Source of the DNA: Elusimicrobiota bacterium | Lineage (GTDB): Bacteria; Elusimicrobiota; Elusimicrobia; UBA1565; UBA9628 | Direction of reading: 5' to 3' | DNA: 64,000 nucleotides | NCBI GenBank assembly: GCA_003151975.1 | Contig: PLZD01000036.1 | Location: forward strand, 52,531 to 116,530 | Shown: positions 32,103 through 40,589 of the stretch, piece after piece | Numbering within the stretch: position 1 is the first letter of the stretch | How the letters are laid out: each line of letters begins with the position of its first letter | Notes under the pieces: model-generated | Database searches by the model: none | Told to the model about the DNA's origin: nothing | The model's input: only the letters and a program-made list of their open reading frames with translations | Made by a program: the position numbers and the translations under genes

Positions 32103-33959
32103 ATGAACGCCTTCCTTATGATACTGGCGCTGCTTCTGACCTCCTCCGCGCGCTCCTTGCCGGATTCCGCGCAGACCTGTCTGGGCTGCCATTCCGACCG
32201 TCAAACGGCGCCCGTGCCGGATCTCAAGGGCTTCGACAAATCCGCGCACTCGGGTCTCGACTGCGCGGCCTGTCACGCCGACGCCTCCGAGATGCCCCAT
32301 TCCAAGAAGCCGGGCCCCGTCGATTGCGGGTCCTGCCATCCGGGGCCAGCGCAAGGGCTCAAGGACTCGACTCACGGTCGGGCTATCATGAAGCGCTTCT
32401 CCGGCCCCGCCGCCTGCGAGGCCTGTCACGGCCCGGGTCACCAGATTCGAAAAATCAAGGACCCGAAGTCTCCGGTCTTTCGCGCCAATCAACCCACGAC
32501 CTGCGGCTCCTGCCACGGCATTCCAGGCAAGGCCGCGACCATGCCAAACGGCGGCAGCCCGCTGGAATCCTACAACACGACCGTGCACGGCCAGGCGCAG
32601 GAGGCGGGCAACAACAAGGCCGCCGCCTGCGCGGACTGCCACGGCTCGCACGACGTGCGCGCGCCCGGCGATCCGGCGTCGAAAGTCTCCAAGGCCAACA
32701 TCGCGGCGACCTGCGGGGCCTGCCACAAGGACGAGGCGGCCGCTTACCGGGCCAGCGTGCACGGCAAGGCTCTCTCCAAGGGAATCCGCGAAGCTCCCGC
32801 CTGCACGGACTGCCACGGCGAGCACACGATCCGCTCGCCCAAGGAGCCTGGCTCGAGCGTCTCGCGGGGCGCCATCACCAGGACCTGCTCGGGCTGCCAT
32901 GGTTCCCAGCGCATCGCGCTCAAGTTCGGCTTGCCGGGCGATCGCGTGGCCACCTTCATGGACTCCTATCACGGCCTCGCCGACGGCAACGGCGACATCA
33001 AGGTCGCCAACTGCGCCTCCTGCCACGGCTGGCACGACGTTCTGCCCGCCTCCGACCCGAAGTCGCGTGTCAACCCCGCGAACCTCGCGACGACTTGCGG
33101 TCAATGCCACGCAGGCGCCAAGTTCGCGCTGAGCACGGGAAAAGTGCACCAAGCCTTGGCGGGCAACGGTGGCGCCAGCAAAGTCGCCGATCTCCTCCGC
33201 CTGTTCTACCTCATCATCATTCCCTGCACGATCGGCGGCATGCTCTTCCATAATACCGCCGACCTGCTGCGCAAGGCGCTGACCGTGCCGCGCCTGCCGC
33301 CGCTAAAGGACGAGGGCGACGAAATCCTCCTGAGCGTCTCCGAACGCGTCCAGCACGCCTTCCTCGCCGGCAGCTTCTTTCTGCTCGCCTTCAGCGGCTT
33401 CGCGCTGAAGTTCCCGCGCCTCTGGGCCTTGGTCGGCCTCTCGCGCCTCGGCGGCGAAACCTCGCGGCTCTGGACGCACCGCGGGGCCGCGCTCGTCTTC
33501 GTCCTGCTCGGCGGCGCGCACGCGGTCTACCTCCTTTTCACCGAAAAGGGACGCGAGCGCCTGCGCGCGCTCTTGCCCGCGCTCAAGGACATTCCCGAGC
33601 CGCTCCAGCTCATGCTCTTCAACTTCGGCCTGAGCAAGACGCGCCCCAAACTCTCGCGCTGGTCCTACATCGAGAAGTCCGAGTATTGGGCGCTGCTCTG
33701 GGGCTCGGGCGTGATGATCGCGACGGGCGCGATCCTCATCTTCCACAACTTCGCGCTGGCGCACTTCCCGCTTTGGGTCATCGAGTCGGCGCGCGTCGTG
33801 CATTTCATGGAGGCGGTGCTGGCCTGCCTCTCCATTTTGTGCTGGCACGGCTATTGGGTCGTGTTCGACCCGGACGCTTATCCGATGAACTGGGCCTGGC
33901 TCACCGGCCGCGCCAAGCTCGGCGAATCTCATGAGAACAAGGAAGACGACGATGGCTAA
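32103..33959 (+). CDS. 11-heme cytochrome c fused to cytochrome b membrane domain (CbcL-like)
   Basis: A 618-residue fusion. A signal peptide is followed by eleven CxxCH motifs in residues about 25-345 (CLGCH, CAACH, CGSCH, CEACH, CGSCH, CADCH, CGACH, CTDCH, CSGCH, CASCH, CGQCH). A C-terminal cytochrome b561/formate-dehydrogenase-gamma-like domain with about five helices carries candidate heme-b histidines ('RVQHAF', 'WTHRG', 'VVHFME', 'CWHGYW'). In design it matches Geobacter CbcL, an inner-membrane quinol oxidase feeding periplasmic cytochromes; heme number and exact homology would need checking. It overlaps the NapC-like gene by 8 bases. Confidence 0.88.
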   Translation: MNAFLMILALLLTSSARSLPDSAQTCLGCHSDRQTAPVPDLKGFDKSAHSGLDCAACHADASEMPHSKKPGPVDCGSCHPGPAQGLKDSTHGRAIMKRFSGPAACEACHGPGHQIRKIKDPKSPVFRANQPTTCGSCHGIPGKAATMPNGGSPLESYNTTVHGQAQEAGNNKAAACADCHGSHDVRAPGDPASKVSKANIAATCGACHKDEAAAYRASVHGKALSKGIREAPACTDCHGEHTIRSPKEPGSSVSRGAITRTCSGCHGSQRIALKFGLPGDRVATFMDSYHGLADGNGDIKVANCASCHGWHDVLPASDPKSRVNPANLATTCGQCHAGAKFALSTGKVHQALAGNGGASKVADLLRLFYLIIIPCTIGGMLFHNTADLLRKALTVPRLPPLKDEGDEILLSVSERVQHAFLAGSFFLLAFSGFALKFPRLWALVGLSRLGGETSRLWTHRGAALVFVLLGGAHAVYLLFTEKGRERLRALLPALKDIPEPLQLMLFNFGLSKTRPKLSRWSYIEKSEYWALLWGSGVMIATGAILIFHNFALAHFPLWVIESARVVHFMEAVLACLSILCWHGYWVVFDPDAYPMNWAWLTGRAKLGESHENKEDDDG

Positions 33960-35691
33960 CGCGAACGGCCGCTTGTGGTGGGAAATTTTCCTGGACGCGC
34001 TGGGACTGCATCACCCGTCCCGCGGCGGCTGGCACATCGCGGTCCACTCCCGGTTCTTCGTCATCCTCGGATCGTTGGCCGCCTTGGGCGTGCTCACGCT
34101 GGGCGGCGCCGCGCGCTATTCCGAGAGCCCGACCTTCTGCCGCTCGTGCCACATCATGGAACCTTACTATCAGGCCTGGAAAAGCTCGAAGCACAACGGC
34201 ATCGCCTGCGTCGAATGCCACTACCCGCCCGCGGCGCCGAAGACGATCCTTTGGAAAAAGTTCCAGGCGCTTTCGCAGGTGGCGAAGTACGTGACGCGCA
34301 CTTATTCCTCGAAGCCTTTCGCGGAAGTCGACGACGCCTCCTGCCTGCGCTCGGGCTGCCACTCCAACCGCTTGCTCGAGGGCAAGATCATCACCAAGCG
34401 CGGCATCCTTTTCGATCACCGGCCTCATCTGACGCAGCTGCGCCTGGGCAAACAGCTGCGCTGCACGTCCTGCCACTCGCAGGTGATGGTCGGCAGCCAC
34501 ATCGAGGTCACCTACGAGACCTGCTACCTCTGCCATTTCAAGGATCGCGGCGAAGGGCGGGATCTGAAGCCGCTGGGCGGTTGCCTGGGCTGCCACAAGA
34601 TGCCCGAGAAGACCTTCGCCCTGGGCGGCATGAAGTTCAACCACGCGAGCTTCGTCGCGCAGAAGCATCTCGACTGCCAGTCCTGCCACGTCAATCTCGT
34701 GCACGGCAAGGGCAACGTGCCTCAAGACCGCTGCTTCACCTGCCACAATCAACCGGAAAAGATCGCGCGATTTAAAGACACTGAATTCATCCACCAAAAT
34801 CACGTGACCAAGCACCACGTGGCATGCTTCCATTGTCATGAGTCGATCCGCCACGGCTTCAGCGATCGCTCCGAAGTCGCGCTCGCCAAGCCCGGCGAAC
34901 CCATCGAGCAAAAAGCTCCGACTTTGCCCGAGTCCGAGGCGCCGGCCGCGGTCCCGACGCTGGCTTTCGACTGCGCCTTCTGCCACACGAAGATGCACAC
35001 GGGCCAGCTAGAAATGTTCACGGGCAAGGTCGCGGGTCTCGGCCTGCCCGACATGCCAAGCCCGATGCACGCAGCCAACGTCGACTGCGTGGGCTGCCAC
35101 TATCAAGAGAAAGCCGACGCCGCGCAGGAGTTCCGCGGCAAGACCTTCAAGGCTTCCGCGCAAGCCTGCGTGAAATGCCATGGCCCCAAATTCCAGGGCG
35201 TATGGGAAGAGACCAAGGCCGCGCTCATCAGTACGCTCGACGAGCTCGACGCAAAGAGCGCTGCCATCGGCAAGGCCATCGACGCGGGGCCTGAAGTCCA
35301 GCGCGCGGCGCTGAAAGCCCGCCTCGAGAAGGCCGAGCATCTGACGCACTTCGTGCGCGCGGCGCGCGGCGAGCACAACATCTACCTCGCGTCGTTGGCC
35401 CTTCGCAAGGCCGACGCGGAGTTCGACGCGATCGCCAAGGACGCGAAAGCCGAGGCCAAGGACCTCTCGGCTCTGCCGCTGATCTCCGGGAGCTACTGCG
35501 CCACGCTCTGCCATCAAAAAGTGGGCGTCAAGGTCCCGCCCGAGACGGTGAAGGCCTTCGGCAAGACGATGCCCCACAAGATGCACGCCGAGCTCATGGG
35601 CTGCGTCAACTGCCACGACATCGGCGCGCACAAGAAGGTGCCGCTCAAGAAGGGCGTCGAGGCCAAGTGCGAGGAGTGCCACCCAAAGTAG
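33952..35691 (+). CDS. NapC/NirT-type multiheme cytochrome with about 15 hemes
   Basis: A 579-residue protein: a membrane anchor near residues 30-55, then a NapC-like start ('TFCRSCHIMEPYYQAWKSSKHNGIACVECHYP'). Thirteen canonical CxxCH motifs are seen plus two unusual ones, CLRSGCH (CX4CH) and CATLCH (CX3CH). A heme-free helical insert of about 80 residues (near 410-500) precedes the last three motifs. NapC/CymA proteins take electrons from quinol. The start at 33952 has AAGGA 8 bases upstream. It is coupled to the CbcL-like gene; together they look like a quinol-to-periplasm electron gate. Confidence 0.88.
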   Translation: MANANGRLWWEIFLDALGLHHPSRGGWHIAVHSRFFVILGSLAALGVLTLGGAARYSESPTFCRSCHIMEPYYQAWKSSKHNGIACVECHYPPAAPKTILWKKFQALSQVAKYVTRTYSSKPFAEVDDASCLRSGCHSNRLLEGKIITKRGILFDHRPHLTQLRLGKQLRCTSCHSQVMVGSHIEVTYETCYLCHFKDRGEGRDLKPLGGCLGCHKMPEKTFALGGMKFNHASFVAQKHLDCQSCHVNLVHGKGNVPQDRCFTCHNQPEKIARFKDTEFIHQNHVTKHHVACFHCHESIRHGFSDRSEVALAKPGEPIEQKAPTLPESEAPAAVPTLAFDCAFCHTKMHTGQLEMFTGKVAGLGLPDMPSPMHAANVDCVGCHYQEKADAAQEFRGKTFKASAQACVKCHGPKFQGVWEETKAALISTLDELDAKSAAIGKAIDAGPEVQRAALKARLEKAEHLTHFVRAARGEHNIYLASLALRKADAEFDAIAKDAKAEAKDLSALPLISGSYCATLCHQKVGVKVPPETVKAFGKTMPHKMHAELMGCVNCHDIGAHKKVPLKKGVEAKCEECHPK

Positions 35692-35710
35692 GCGGCCGAC
35701 AACAAAACGG

Positions 35711-36499
35711 CTATCGCTTCTGAAGCAAGACCTTTCCGTTTGAGTCAACGGAAAGCACCTGACTGCGCTTAAGCTCTTCCAAGATATCTTCCGGCGAGAG
35801 CCCCGTCGCGCCCGCGCGATTCTTGATGTCGTTCAACAGCGTCTTGAGCCGCGAGGGCGGGTCCTTAATGCGCCCCAGCCGCGCGGCGTAAGACGCGGCA
35901 ATCTGGGCAACGCCGCGGCCGGGGGCGGCGAAGGGTGCCGGCGACTGCGTGATCACGGGCGCAGAGGACGGCGCCGCGACCGCCGCGGGCACTCTCGCCG
36001 GTGCTCGGACGACGCGTCCGCGCCCCCGCCCGCGACCGCCTCCACGAGAAGTTCTCGCCGCGGGACTTCCGGCAGCCACCGTCGCCCTCGGAGCTCGAGG
36101 GGCGCGCCCGCCGCGCTCGGGGTGCGAGGTCCAAAGCTCGGCGCGACGGCCAATGCGCTGGAGCTCTTGGCACATGACCGAGAGGCTCTTATCGTGGGTC
36201 ACCAAGGTGAACGGGATGTGCATCGGCAAGGTCGTGTGCAGCATGCCGCAATGCAACGACATTACGAAGTCGGCGGCGTTGGCGCCGCCCTTGGGCGAAA
36301 CCACGGCGATGGCCATCGGCAGGTCGGCCAGGCGCTTTTCCAGGCCCCGGGGCATCTTGGCTCCGACTCGGACGAAGACGCGCACGAGCGTTCTAGGCGT
36401 TAGCTGGAATTCGGGCGGGAAGTGCGGGTCGTTGTCGCCGTCGATGAGCAGGACGGCGTCAACCGGATCTTTCGAAGACGCTTCAGAGGGGGTAGCCAT
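35711..36499 (-). CDS. NYN (PIN-like) domain protein with RG-rich linker
   Basis: A 262-residue cytoplasmic protein. Residues about 12-125 form a PIN-like NYN fold ('AVLLIDGDNDPHF', 'KGGANAADFVMSLHCG', 'FTLVTHDKSL', 'RRAELWT') with the acidic residues expected of a metal-dependent RNase. Residues about 130-175 are rich in Arg-Gly and Pro-Ala, a disordered RNA-binding type linker. The last 60 residues look like a small winged helix. A TACAAT -10 hexamer lies six bases before the ATG at 36499, implying a leaderless mRNA. RNA processing is likely; the target is unknown. Confidence 0.78.
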   Translation of the reverse strand: MATPSEASSKDPVDAVLLIDGDNDPHFPPEFQLTPRTLVRVFVRVGAKMPRGLEKRLADLPMAIAVVSPKGGANAADFVMSLHCGMLHTTLPMHIPFTLVTHDKSLSVMCQELQRIGRRAELWTSHPERGGRAPRAPRATVAAGSPAARTSRGGGRGRGRGRVVRAPARVPAAVAAPSSAPVITQSPAPFAAPGRGVAQIAASYAARLGRIKDPPSRLKTLLNDIKNRAGATGLSPEDILEELKRSQVLSVDSNGKVLLQKR

Positions 36500-36505
36500 G
36501 ACCAG

Positions 36506-36511
36506 ATTGTA
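36506..36511 (-). promoter_or_regulatory. -10 hexamer of a leaderless promoter (NYN gene)
   Basis: On the minus strand TACAAT (36511-36506) is followed by six bases and the ATG at 36499. No convincing -35 was found. Confidence 0.5.
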
Positions 36512-36549
36512 ATAAATAGGAAACACCCAAAATGTAGACTTAGAGTGTT

Positions 36550-36693
36550 ATGGAACTAGCGATGTCGGCCAAAATACACCTCGACCCGGAGCTCATCTTG
36601 AAGGCCCGCTGGGCGCATGACATGGCTCACGTGCTCGTGTCCGCCAAGCGGCGCGTGATGCTCCGGGACGAGCTGCAGCTCAAGACCGCGTAA
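36550..36693 (+). CDS. possible 47-residue small protein
   Basis: An open frame of 47 codons with GC-rich third positions like its neighbours. It encodes a helical, charged peptide ('SAKIHLDPELILKARWAHDMAH', ending 'LRDELQLKTA'). A TAGACT hexamer lies nine bases before the ATG. It occupies the gap between the NYN gene and the next plus-strand gene. No homologue was recognised, and translation is unproven. Confidence 0.4.
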   Translation: MELAMSAKIHLDPELILKARWAHDMAHVLVSAKRRVMLRDELQLKTA

Positions 36694-36734
36694 TCGGCTT
36701 TTGAAGCGGCAGTAGGGATTGCTATAATCCCCGC

Positions 36735-37352
36735 ATGGGGACAGCCCTGCAAACCCTCGTCGTATCCGCCTCTCTTCTCGGCATCGATCCTCTTCCGGTT
36801 CCCCCGCCCTCCGTCGCGCCCAGAGCCGTTTCCCAAGTTAAGGAAGTCTCGCGGATGCCTTTGGCGGAAGTCATCGCCGCCCAGCAGGGCGCTTGGACCC
36901 CGCTCGGACTTCTCGACGCTCGCGCCGCCTTCGACCCCAAAGGAGAGGCCTGGGTCTATCTCCGGCAAGAGAATAGAATCACCGCGCACCCTCTGAAGGC
37001 CTTTGAATCCGGCGTCGAAGGCGTGGTCCTCGAGAACGGAGTCCTGAAAGCCGCCGGAGCCCAAGTCAAAGTCCAAGCCTTGCTTGGCGCGCTGTTTGAC
37101 GCCGCCAAGCACGTCCAATTTCCCCCGGTCGACTACGCGCTGGCCTACGAGGACGGCGGGGCCGTGCCCGCCTCGATCTCGCTGCTGCGCCGCGACGCCG
37201 AAGGAAACTTCTTCGTCTCCTACCATGCGCCGGCCGAGCTCGCCAAGATCGAGTGGCTCCTCGGCATCGATGGGATTCTTTACGGCGTGAGGCTCGAGGG
37301 CCGGACCTTGGTCTTCTATTCGGAGCCCGTCCCTGCCGTCAAAACCAAGTAA
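36735..37352 (+). CDS. uncharacterised exported protein
   Basis: A 205-residue protein with a weak N-terminal hydrophobic segment ('LQTLVVSASLLG'), then a Pro-rich stretch and an alpha/beta domain without recognised motifs ('GEAWVYLRQENRITAHPL', 'EGRTLVFYSEPV'). It is preceded by TTGAAG, 16 bases and TATAAT, then exactly six bases before the ATG, so the mRNA is probably leaderless. Its 3' end overlaps the region where the DCC-LMF gene starts. Function unknown. Confidence 0.65.
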   Translation: MGTALQTLVVSASLLGIDPLPVPPPSVAPRAVSQVKEVSRMPLAEVIAAQQGAWTPLGLLDARAAFDPKGEAWVYLRQENRITAHPLKAFESGVEGVVLENGVLKAAGAQVKVQALLGALFDAAKHVQFPPVDYALAYEDGGAVPASISLLRRDAEGNFFVSYHAPAELAKIEWLLGIDGILYGVRLEGRTLVFYSEPVPAVKTK

Positions 37353-39177
37353 GCCTCTCCTGATTTACGACGGCGACTGCGGCTTCTGCCGCCGCTGGAT
37401 CGCGCGCTGGAAAGTCCAAACCGCGGGATCAGTCGCCTTCGTCAGCTCGCAGGAATACGCGCCGGCCCATCCCGAGAGCGCTCCCGAGGAGTTCGCGGGC
37501 TCCGTCGTGCTGATCGAGGACGGCGGGAAATTCCGCGGCGCCGAGGCCGTGTTCCGGACCCTGAACCGCGCGCCCGGTCGCGGGCTATGGCTCAAGGCCT
37601 ACCGCAAGCTGCCGCCTTTCGCGTGGTCAGCTGAATTCTTCTACGGCCAAGTCGCGAGCCACCGCGTGTTCTATTCGCGGCTGACCGATATTTTTTGGGG
37701 ACCCGCCCTGACGCCGGGAACGCACCGGCTTTCGCGCTGGGTCTTCCTGCGCCTTACCGCGCTCGCTTATTTCGCCGCGTTTGCTTCATTTTGGAGCCAA
37801 TCAGCGGGCCTCGTCGGGCAGAACGGGATTTTGCCCTTCGCGGGATTTCTTGACGCGGTGCACCAACGATTCGGCGCCGAGGCGTACCGCCTCATACCGA
37901 CGGTGCTTTGGCTCTCTCCGACCGACTCGGCCTTGAACCTCGTCTGCGGCGCGGGCACGGCGCTCTCGGCGCTCCTGTTGTTCGACATCGCGCCCGGTCC
38001 GATCCTTCTCGCGCTTTGGGCGCTCTATCTCTCGATCGTCGACATCGGCGGCGCCTTCATGAGCTTCCAATGGGACATGCTGCTCATCGAGACGGGATTT
38101 CTGGCGATCTTCTTCGCGCCCTGGCGCTTTCTGCCGCGAGGCCGCGACGGCGAGCCTCCGGTCGTCGCTTTATGGCTGCTCCGCTTGCTGCTCTTCCGCC
38201 TGATGTTCGAGTCGGGCTGCGTGAAGCTTTTGAGCGGCGATTCGACGTGGCGCGATCTGACCGCGCTTTGCTATCACTACGAGACCCAGCCTCTGCCGAC
38301 CGTGCTCGGCTGGTGGGCGAACCTTCTGCCGCGCCCCGTTCAATACTTTTCAGCCGGGGCGATGTTCTCCATCGAGCTCGGCGCGCCCTGGCTGATCTTC
38401 TTGCCGCGGCGCGCGCGCATGCTTGGGGGCTTGGCAATCGTTCTGCTGATGACCTTGATCGCGCTGACCGGCAATTACTGCTTCTTCAATCTGCTGACCG
38501 TGGCGCTTTGCGCGACGCTCTTCGACGACGGGTTCTGGGGCCGTCTGATGCCGGGGCGGTTATCTCGCGAGAACCAAGCGGCTCCAGAAAAGCCGCGTCG
38601 CCCTTGGCGCAAAGCGATCCCTTGGCTCGCGGCTTCACCGCTTCTCGCGGCGGGACTTTTGCAAGTGGCGGGACTCTTCGCGGGCCAGCTCTCGGTGCCG
38701 GGCTGGGTCGGCGCGGGCTTTGAGGCCGTCGAGTCGCTGCGCTTGGTCAACAGCTACGGCCTCTTCGCGGTCATGACGCGGCCGCGCTACGAAATCAGCA
38801 TCGAAGGCAGCGACGATGGCCGAGACTGGCGCGAGTACTCGTTCCGTTACAAGCCCGGCGATCTCGCGCGGCGGCCGGGCTGGATTGCGCCGTTCCAGCC
38901 GCGGCTCGACTGGCAAATGTGGTTCGCGGCTCTGGGAAGCTACAACGACGGATCGAATCGTTGGTTCCTGAATCTGCTCTCTCGCATCATGGAGGGCAAG
39001 CCCGAGGTGCTGGCCCTGCTCGACAAAAATCCGTTCCCCGACGCTCCGCCGACTTTCCTGCGCGCGGGCCTCTACGAGTACAAGTTCACTGACTGGGCCG
39101 AGCGGCGCGCGACCGGCAATTGGTGGAAGCGCGAGTACAAGCGGCCCTACTGCCCGGTGCTAAGGCGCAGGAACTGA
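37333..39177 (+). CDS. DCC thiol-disulfide domain fused to lipase maturation factor-like protein
   Basis: A 614-residue protein. The first 130 residues are a DCC-family domain with the motif 'YDGDCGFCRRW' (DxDCGFC). After it come about eight membrane helices and the lipase maturation factor (LMF1-like) features 'SFQWDMLLIETGFLAIFFAPW', 'FRLMFESGCVKLLSGDSTWRDLTALCYHYETQPLP' in outline and a soluble C-terminal domain. No ATG, GTG or TTG lies in frame between the upstream stop at 37288 and the DCC motif. A CTG at 37333 with GGAG seven bases upstream is the best start; a GTG at 37507 would cut the DCC domain. Likely role: membrane-protein or lipase folding. Confidence 0.75.
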   Translation: MPSKPSKPLLIYDGDCGFCRRWIARWKVQTAGSVAFVSSQEYAPAHPESAPEEFAGSVVLIEDGGKFRGAEAVFRTLNRAPGRGLWLKAYRKLPPFAWSAEFFYGQVASHRVFYSRLTDIFWGPALTPGTHRLSRWVFLRLTALAYFAAFASFWSQSAGLVGQNGILPFAGFLDAVHQRFGAEAYRLIPTVLWLSPTDSALNLVCGAGTALSALLLFDIAPGPILLALWALYLSIVDIGGAFMSFQWDMLLIETGFLAIFFAPWRFLPRGRDGEPPVVALWLLRLLLFRLMFESGCVKLLSGDSTWRDLTALCYHYETQPLPTVLGWWANLLPRPVQYFSAGAMFSIELGAPWLIFLPRRARMLGGLAIVLLMTLIALTGNYCFFNLLTVALCATLFDDGFWGRLMPGRLSRENQAAPEKPRRPWRKAIPWLAASPLLAAGLLQVAGLFAGQLSVPGWVGAGFEAVESLRLVNSYGLFAVMTRPRYEISIEGSDDGRDWREYSFRYKPGDLARRPGWIAPFQPRLDWQMWFAALGSYNDGSNRWFLNLLSRIMEGKPEVLALLDKNPFPDAPPTFLRAGLYEYKFTDWAERRATGNWWKREYKRPYCPVLRRRN

Positions 39178-39789
39178 AGCCTTCAGCGCGAGGTTGAACT
39201 TGACCAGCGCCTCGTCCTGGACTCTGATCATTCCCCCCATCACGGAGAACGGCTTGATCCCATACTCGCTCGGGTGGATGCGCACGTAGCCCGAGACCCA
39301 GCAGCCGCCGGGGCGCTCGGCGAGGACCACGGGGAAATCCAAAGTTCCCGTCGAGCCATGCAAAGAGAATGTTCCGCTGACCATCCAGTGATCCTTCACG
39401 CTCTCGACTTTCTCGACCGAGGTCGAGTCGAACTTGATGAATGGGAAGCTCAGCACGTCGAGCCCCTTTTTGCCGCGCATGTTGGCGCGGATCTTGGCTC
39501 GGTCCGATTCGGACGGACTCTTGTCGAAGCCCTCCTCAGCGTCGGAAGAGGGCTGATCTATCTCGACGCCGGCGGCGTTGATCTCGAGATGCACCGAGCC
39601 CGTCGAGCCGGCGATCGCGACCGTGCCGCGCGCGTCGCGCGCGTCGAGCACATGGTCGTGGCCCAGGCTGCTGAGAAGTCCTTCCTTCAGAATGATCACG
39701 CGGAAATACCCCGTGGAGGAGTCCACGCTCCACTGCTGCGCCGACGCAGGCAATACGAGAAAAATAAGCAGTACGGCCGTCGCGATCAT
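39160..39789 (-). CDS. YceI-like periplasmic protein
   Basis: A 209-residue exported protein with a signal peptide ('LVLPASAQ') and a lipocalin-like YceI pattern: 'WSVDSSTGYFRV', 'LGHDHVLDARDARGTV', 'LSFPFIKFDSTSVEKV' and 'VSGTFSLHGSTGTLDFPV'. YceI proteins bind polyisoprenoid or other lipids and respond to stress in some bacteria. The ATG at 39789 overlaps the stop of the small upstream gene by one base (TGATG). Its 3' end overlaps the convergent LMF gene by 18 bases. Confidence 0.82.
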   Translation of the reverse strand: MIATAVLLIFLVLPASAQQWSVDSSTGYFRVIILKEGLLSSLGHDHVLDARDARGTVAIAGSTGSVHLEINAAGVEIDQPSSDAEEGFDKSPSESDRAKIRANMRGKKGLDVLSFPFIKFDSTSVEKVESVKDHWMVSGTFSLHGSTGTLDFPVVLAERPGGCWVSGYVRIHPSEYGIKPFSVMGGMIRVQDEALVKFNLALKASVPAP

Positions 39790-40076
39790 CAGTCTTCGGA
39801 GGAGCGCTTGACGCTCTTGAGCCAGGCGCGCGCGTAGGACTTCTTGTCGATGCCCCAGTAGCGCGAGGTCTCGCCGTTTTTTCCGAGGTCCTCCTCGACG
39901 GTCTTCGCTATTTCCCCCGGCAGCTCGCGCCAAGGCAGAATGTACACCTCGGCGGGCAACAGTCCTTTCCCGAAGTTCTCCAAGTCCCCGGCCTTGGCCG
40001 CCGAGGTCCCCTCGGCATCGCCCAACTTTTCCCACTCGGTCAACGGCGGCGGCGCGGCGGGTTCGTCGTTAGGCAT
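39789..40076 (-). CDS. small uncharacterised soluble protein
   Basis: A 95-residue, polar, mostly helical protein ('TEWEKLGDAEGTSAAKAGDLENFG', 'GIDKKSYARAWLKSVKR'). It has no signal or cysteine. A ribosome site (GGGAGA) precedes the ATG and its stop overlaps the YceI start, so the two are co-translated. No family recognised. Confidence 0.6.
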   Translation of the reverse strand: MPNDEPAAPPPLTEWEKLGDAEGTSAAKAGDLENFGKGLLPAEVYILPWRELPGEIAKTVEEDLGKNGETSRYWGIDKKSYARAWLKSVKRSSED

Positions 40077-40142
40077 CTGGTCTCCCTGAATCTATGGATC
40101 AGTGTAATCCGCGCGCCGCGAAATATCAAGTCCCGCGATTCG

Positions 40143-40532
40143 TTAATGGCCCAACTTGGAGCGCTGAATGTCCTGGGCGGCATGGATCCTGATCTCGTCT
40201 AGCCGGTCTTGCTCCGCCTGCCGCGCGCGCACGTCTTCCATTTCCTTGGACGCAAGCTTGCGCGCCTCGTAGTCGGCCGTGAGCTTGTCGTCCTTGGAGT
40301 TGAGTTCCTTCGCGAGCGCGTCGAGCTTGGCCTTCTGGTCCTTCTCGGTGAGCTCTTGCCAGCCGCGCGTCTCGATCATGGCTTTACGCCGCGCGGCGTA
40401 CTTGTGGAGCAGAGTCTCGCGCTTGGCGGCAAACTCCCGCGCCAGCGGGCTCAAGGCCTCGGGCTTCGGACCCGCGAAGGCTGACGAAGCGCCGAACATC
40501 AGGAAAACGGATAGAATCGCTGCCCTCATCAT
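40143..40532 (-). CDS. secreted coiled-coil protein
   Basis: A 129-residue exported protein with a signal peptide ('GASSAFAGP'). The remainder is almost wholly charged helix ('REFAAKRETLLHKYAARRKAM', 'KLDALAKELNSKDDKLTADYEARKLASK'). It has no catalytic motif. AGAGG precedes the start. It could be a periplasmic chaperone or spacer protein; function unknown. Confidence 0.6.
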   Translation of the reverse strand: MMRAAILSVFLMFGASSAFAGPKPEALSPLAREFAAKRETLLHKYAARRKAMIETRGWQELTEKDQKAKLDALAKELNSKDDKLTADYEARKLASKEMEDVRARQAEQDRLDEIRIHAAQDIQRSKLGH

Positions 40533-40589
40533 GCATCACCTCTAATTCCATGATACCACGCGGCGGCGCTCGTTTCCTATAATCTGGGC

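Noticed and set aside
32103..33959. Interpretation of the 11-heme fusion as a nitrite reductase or hydroxylamine oxidoreductase
   Set aside because: No Lys-coordinated CxxCK heme or HAO/NrfA active-site signature was seen, and a cytochrome b domain is fused at the C-terminus.
35699..35712. Short string CAACAAAACGGCT shared with positions 229-241
   Set aside because: Only 13 bases and in unlike contexts; no repeat family or mobile-element border can be supported.
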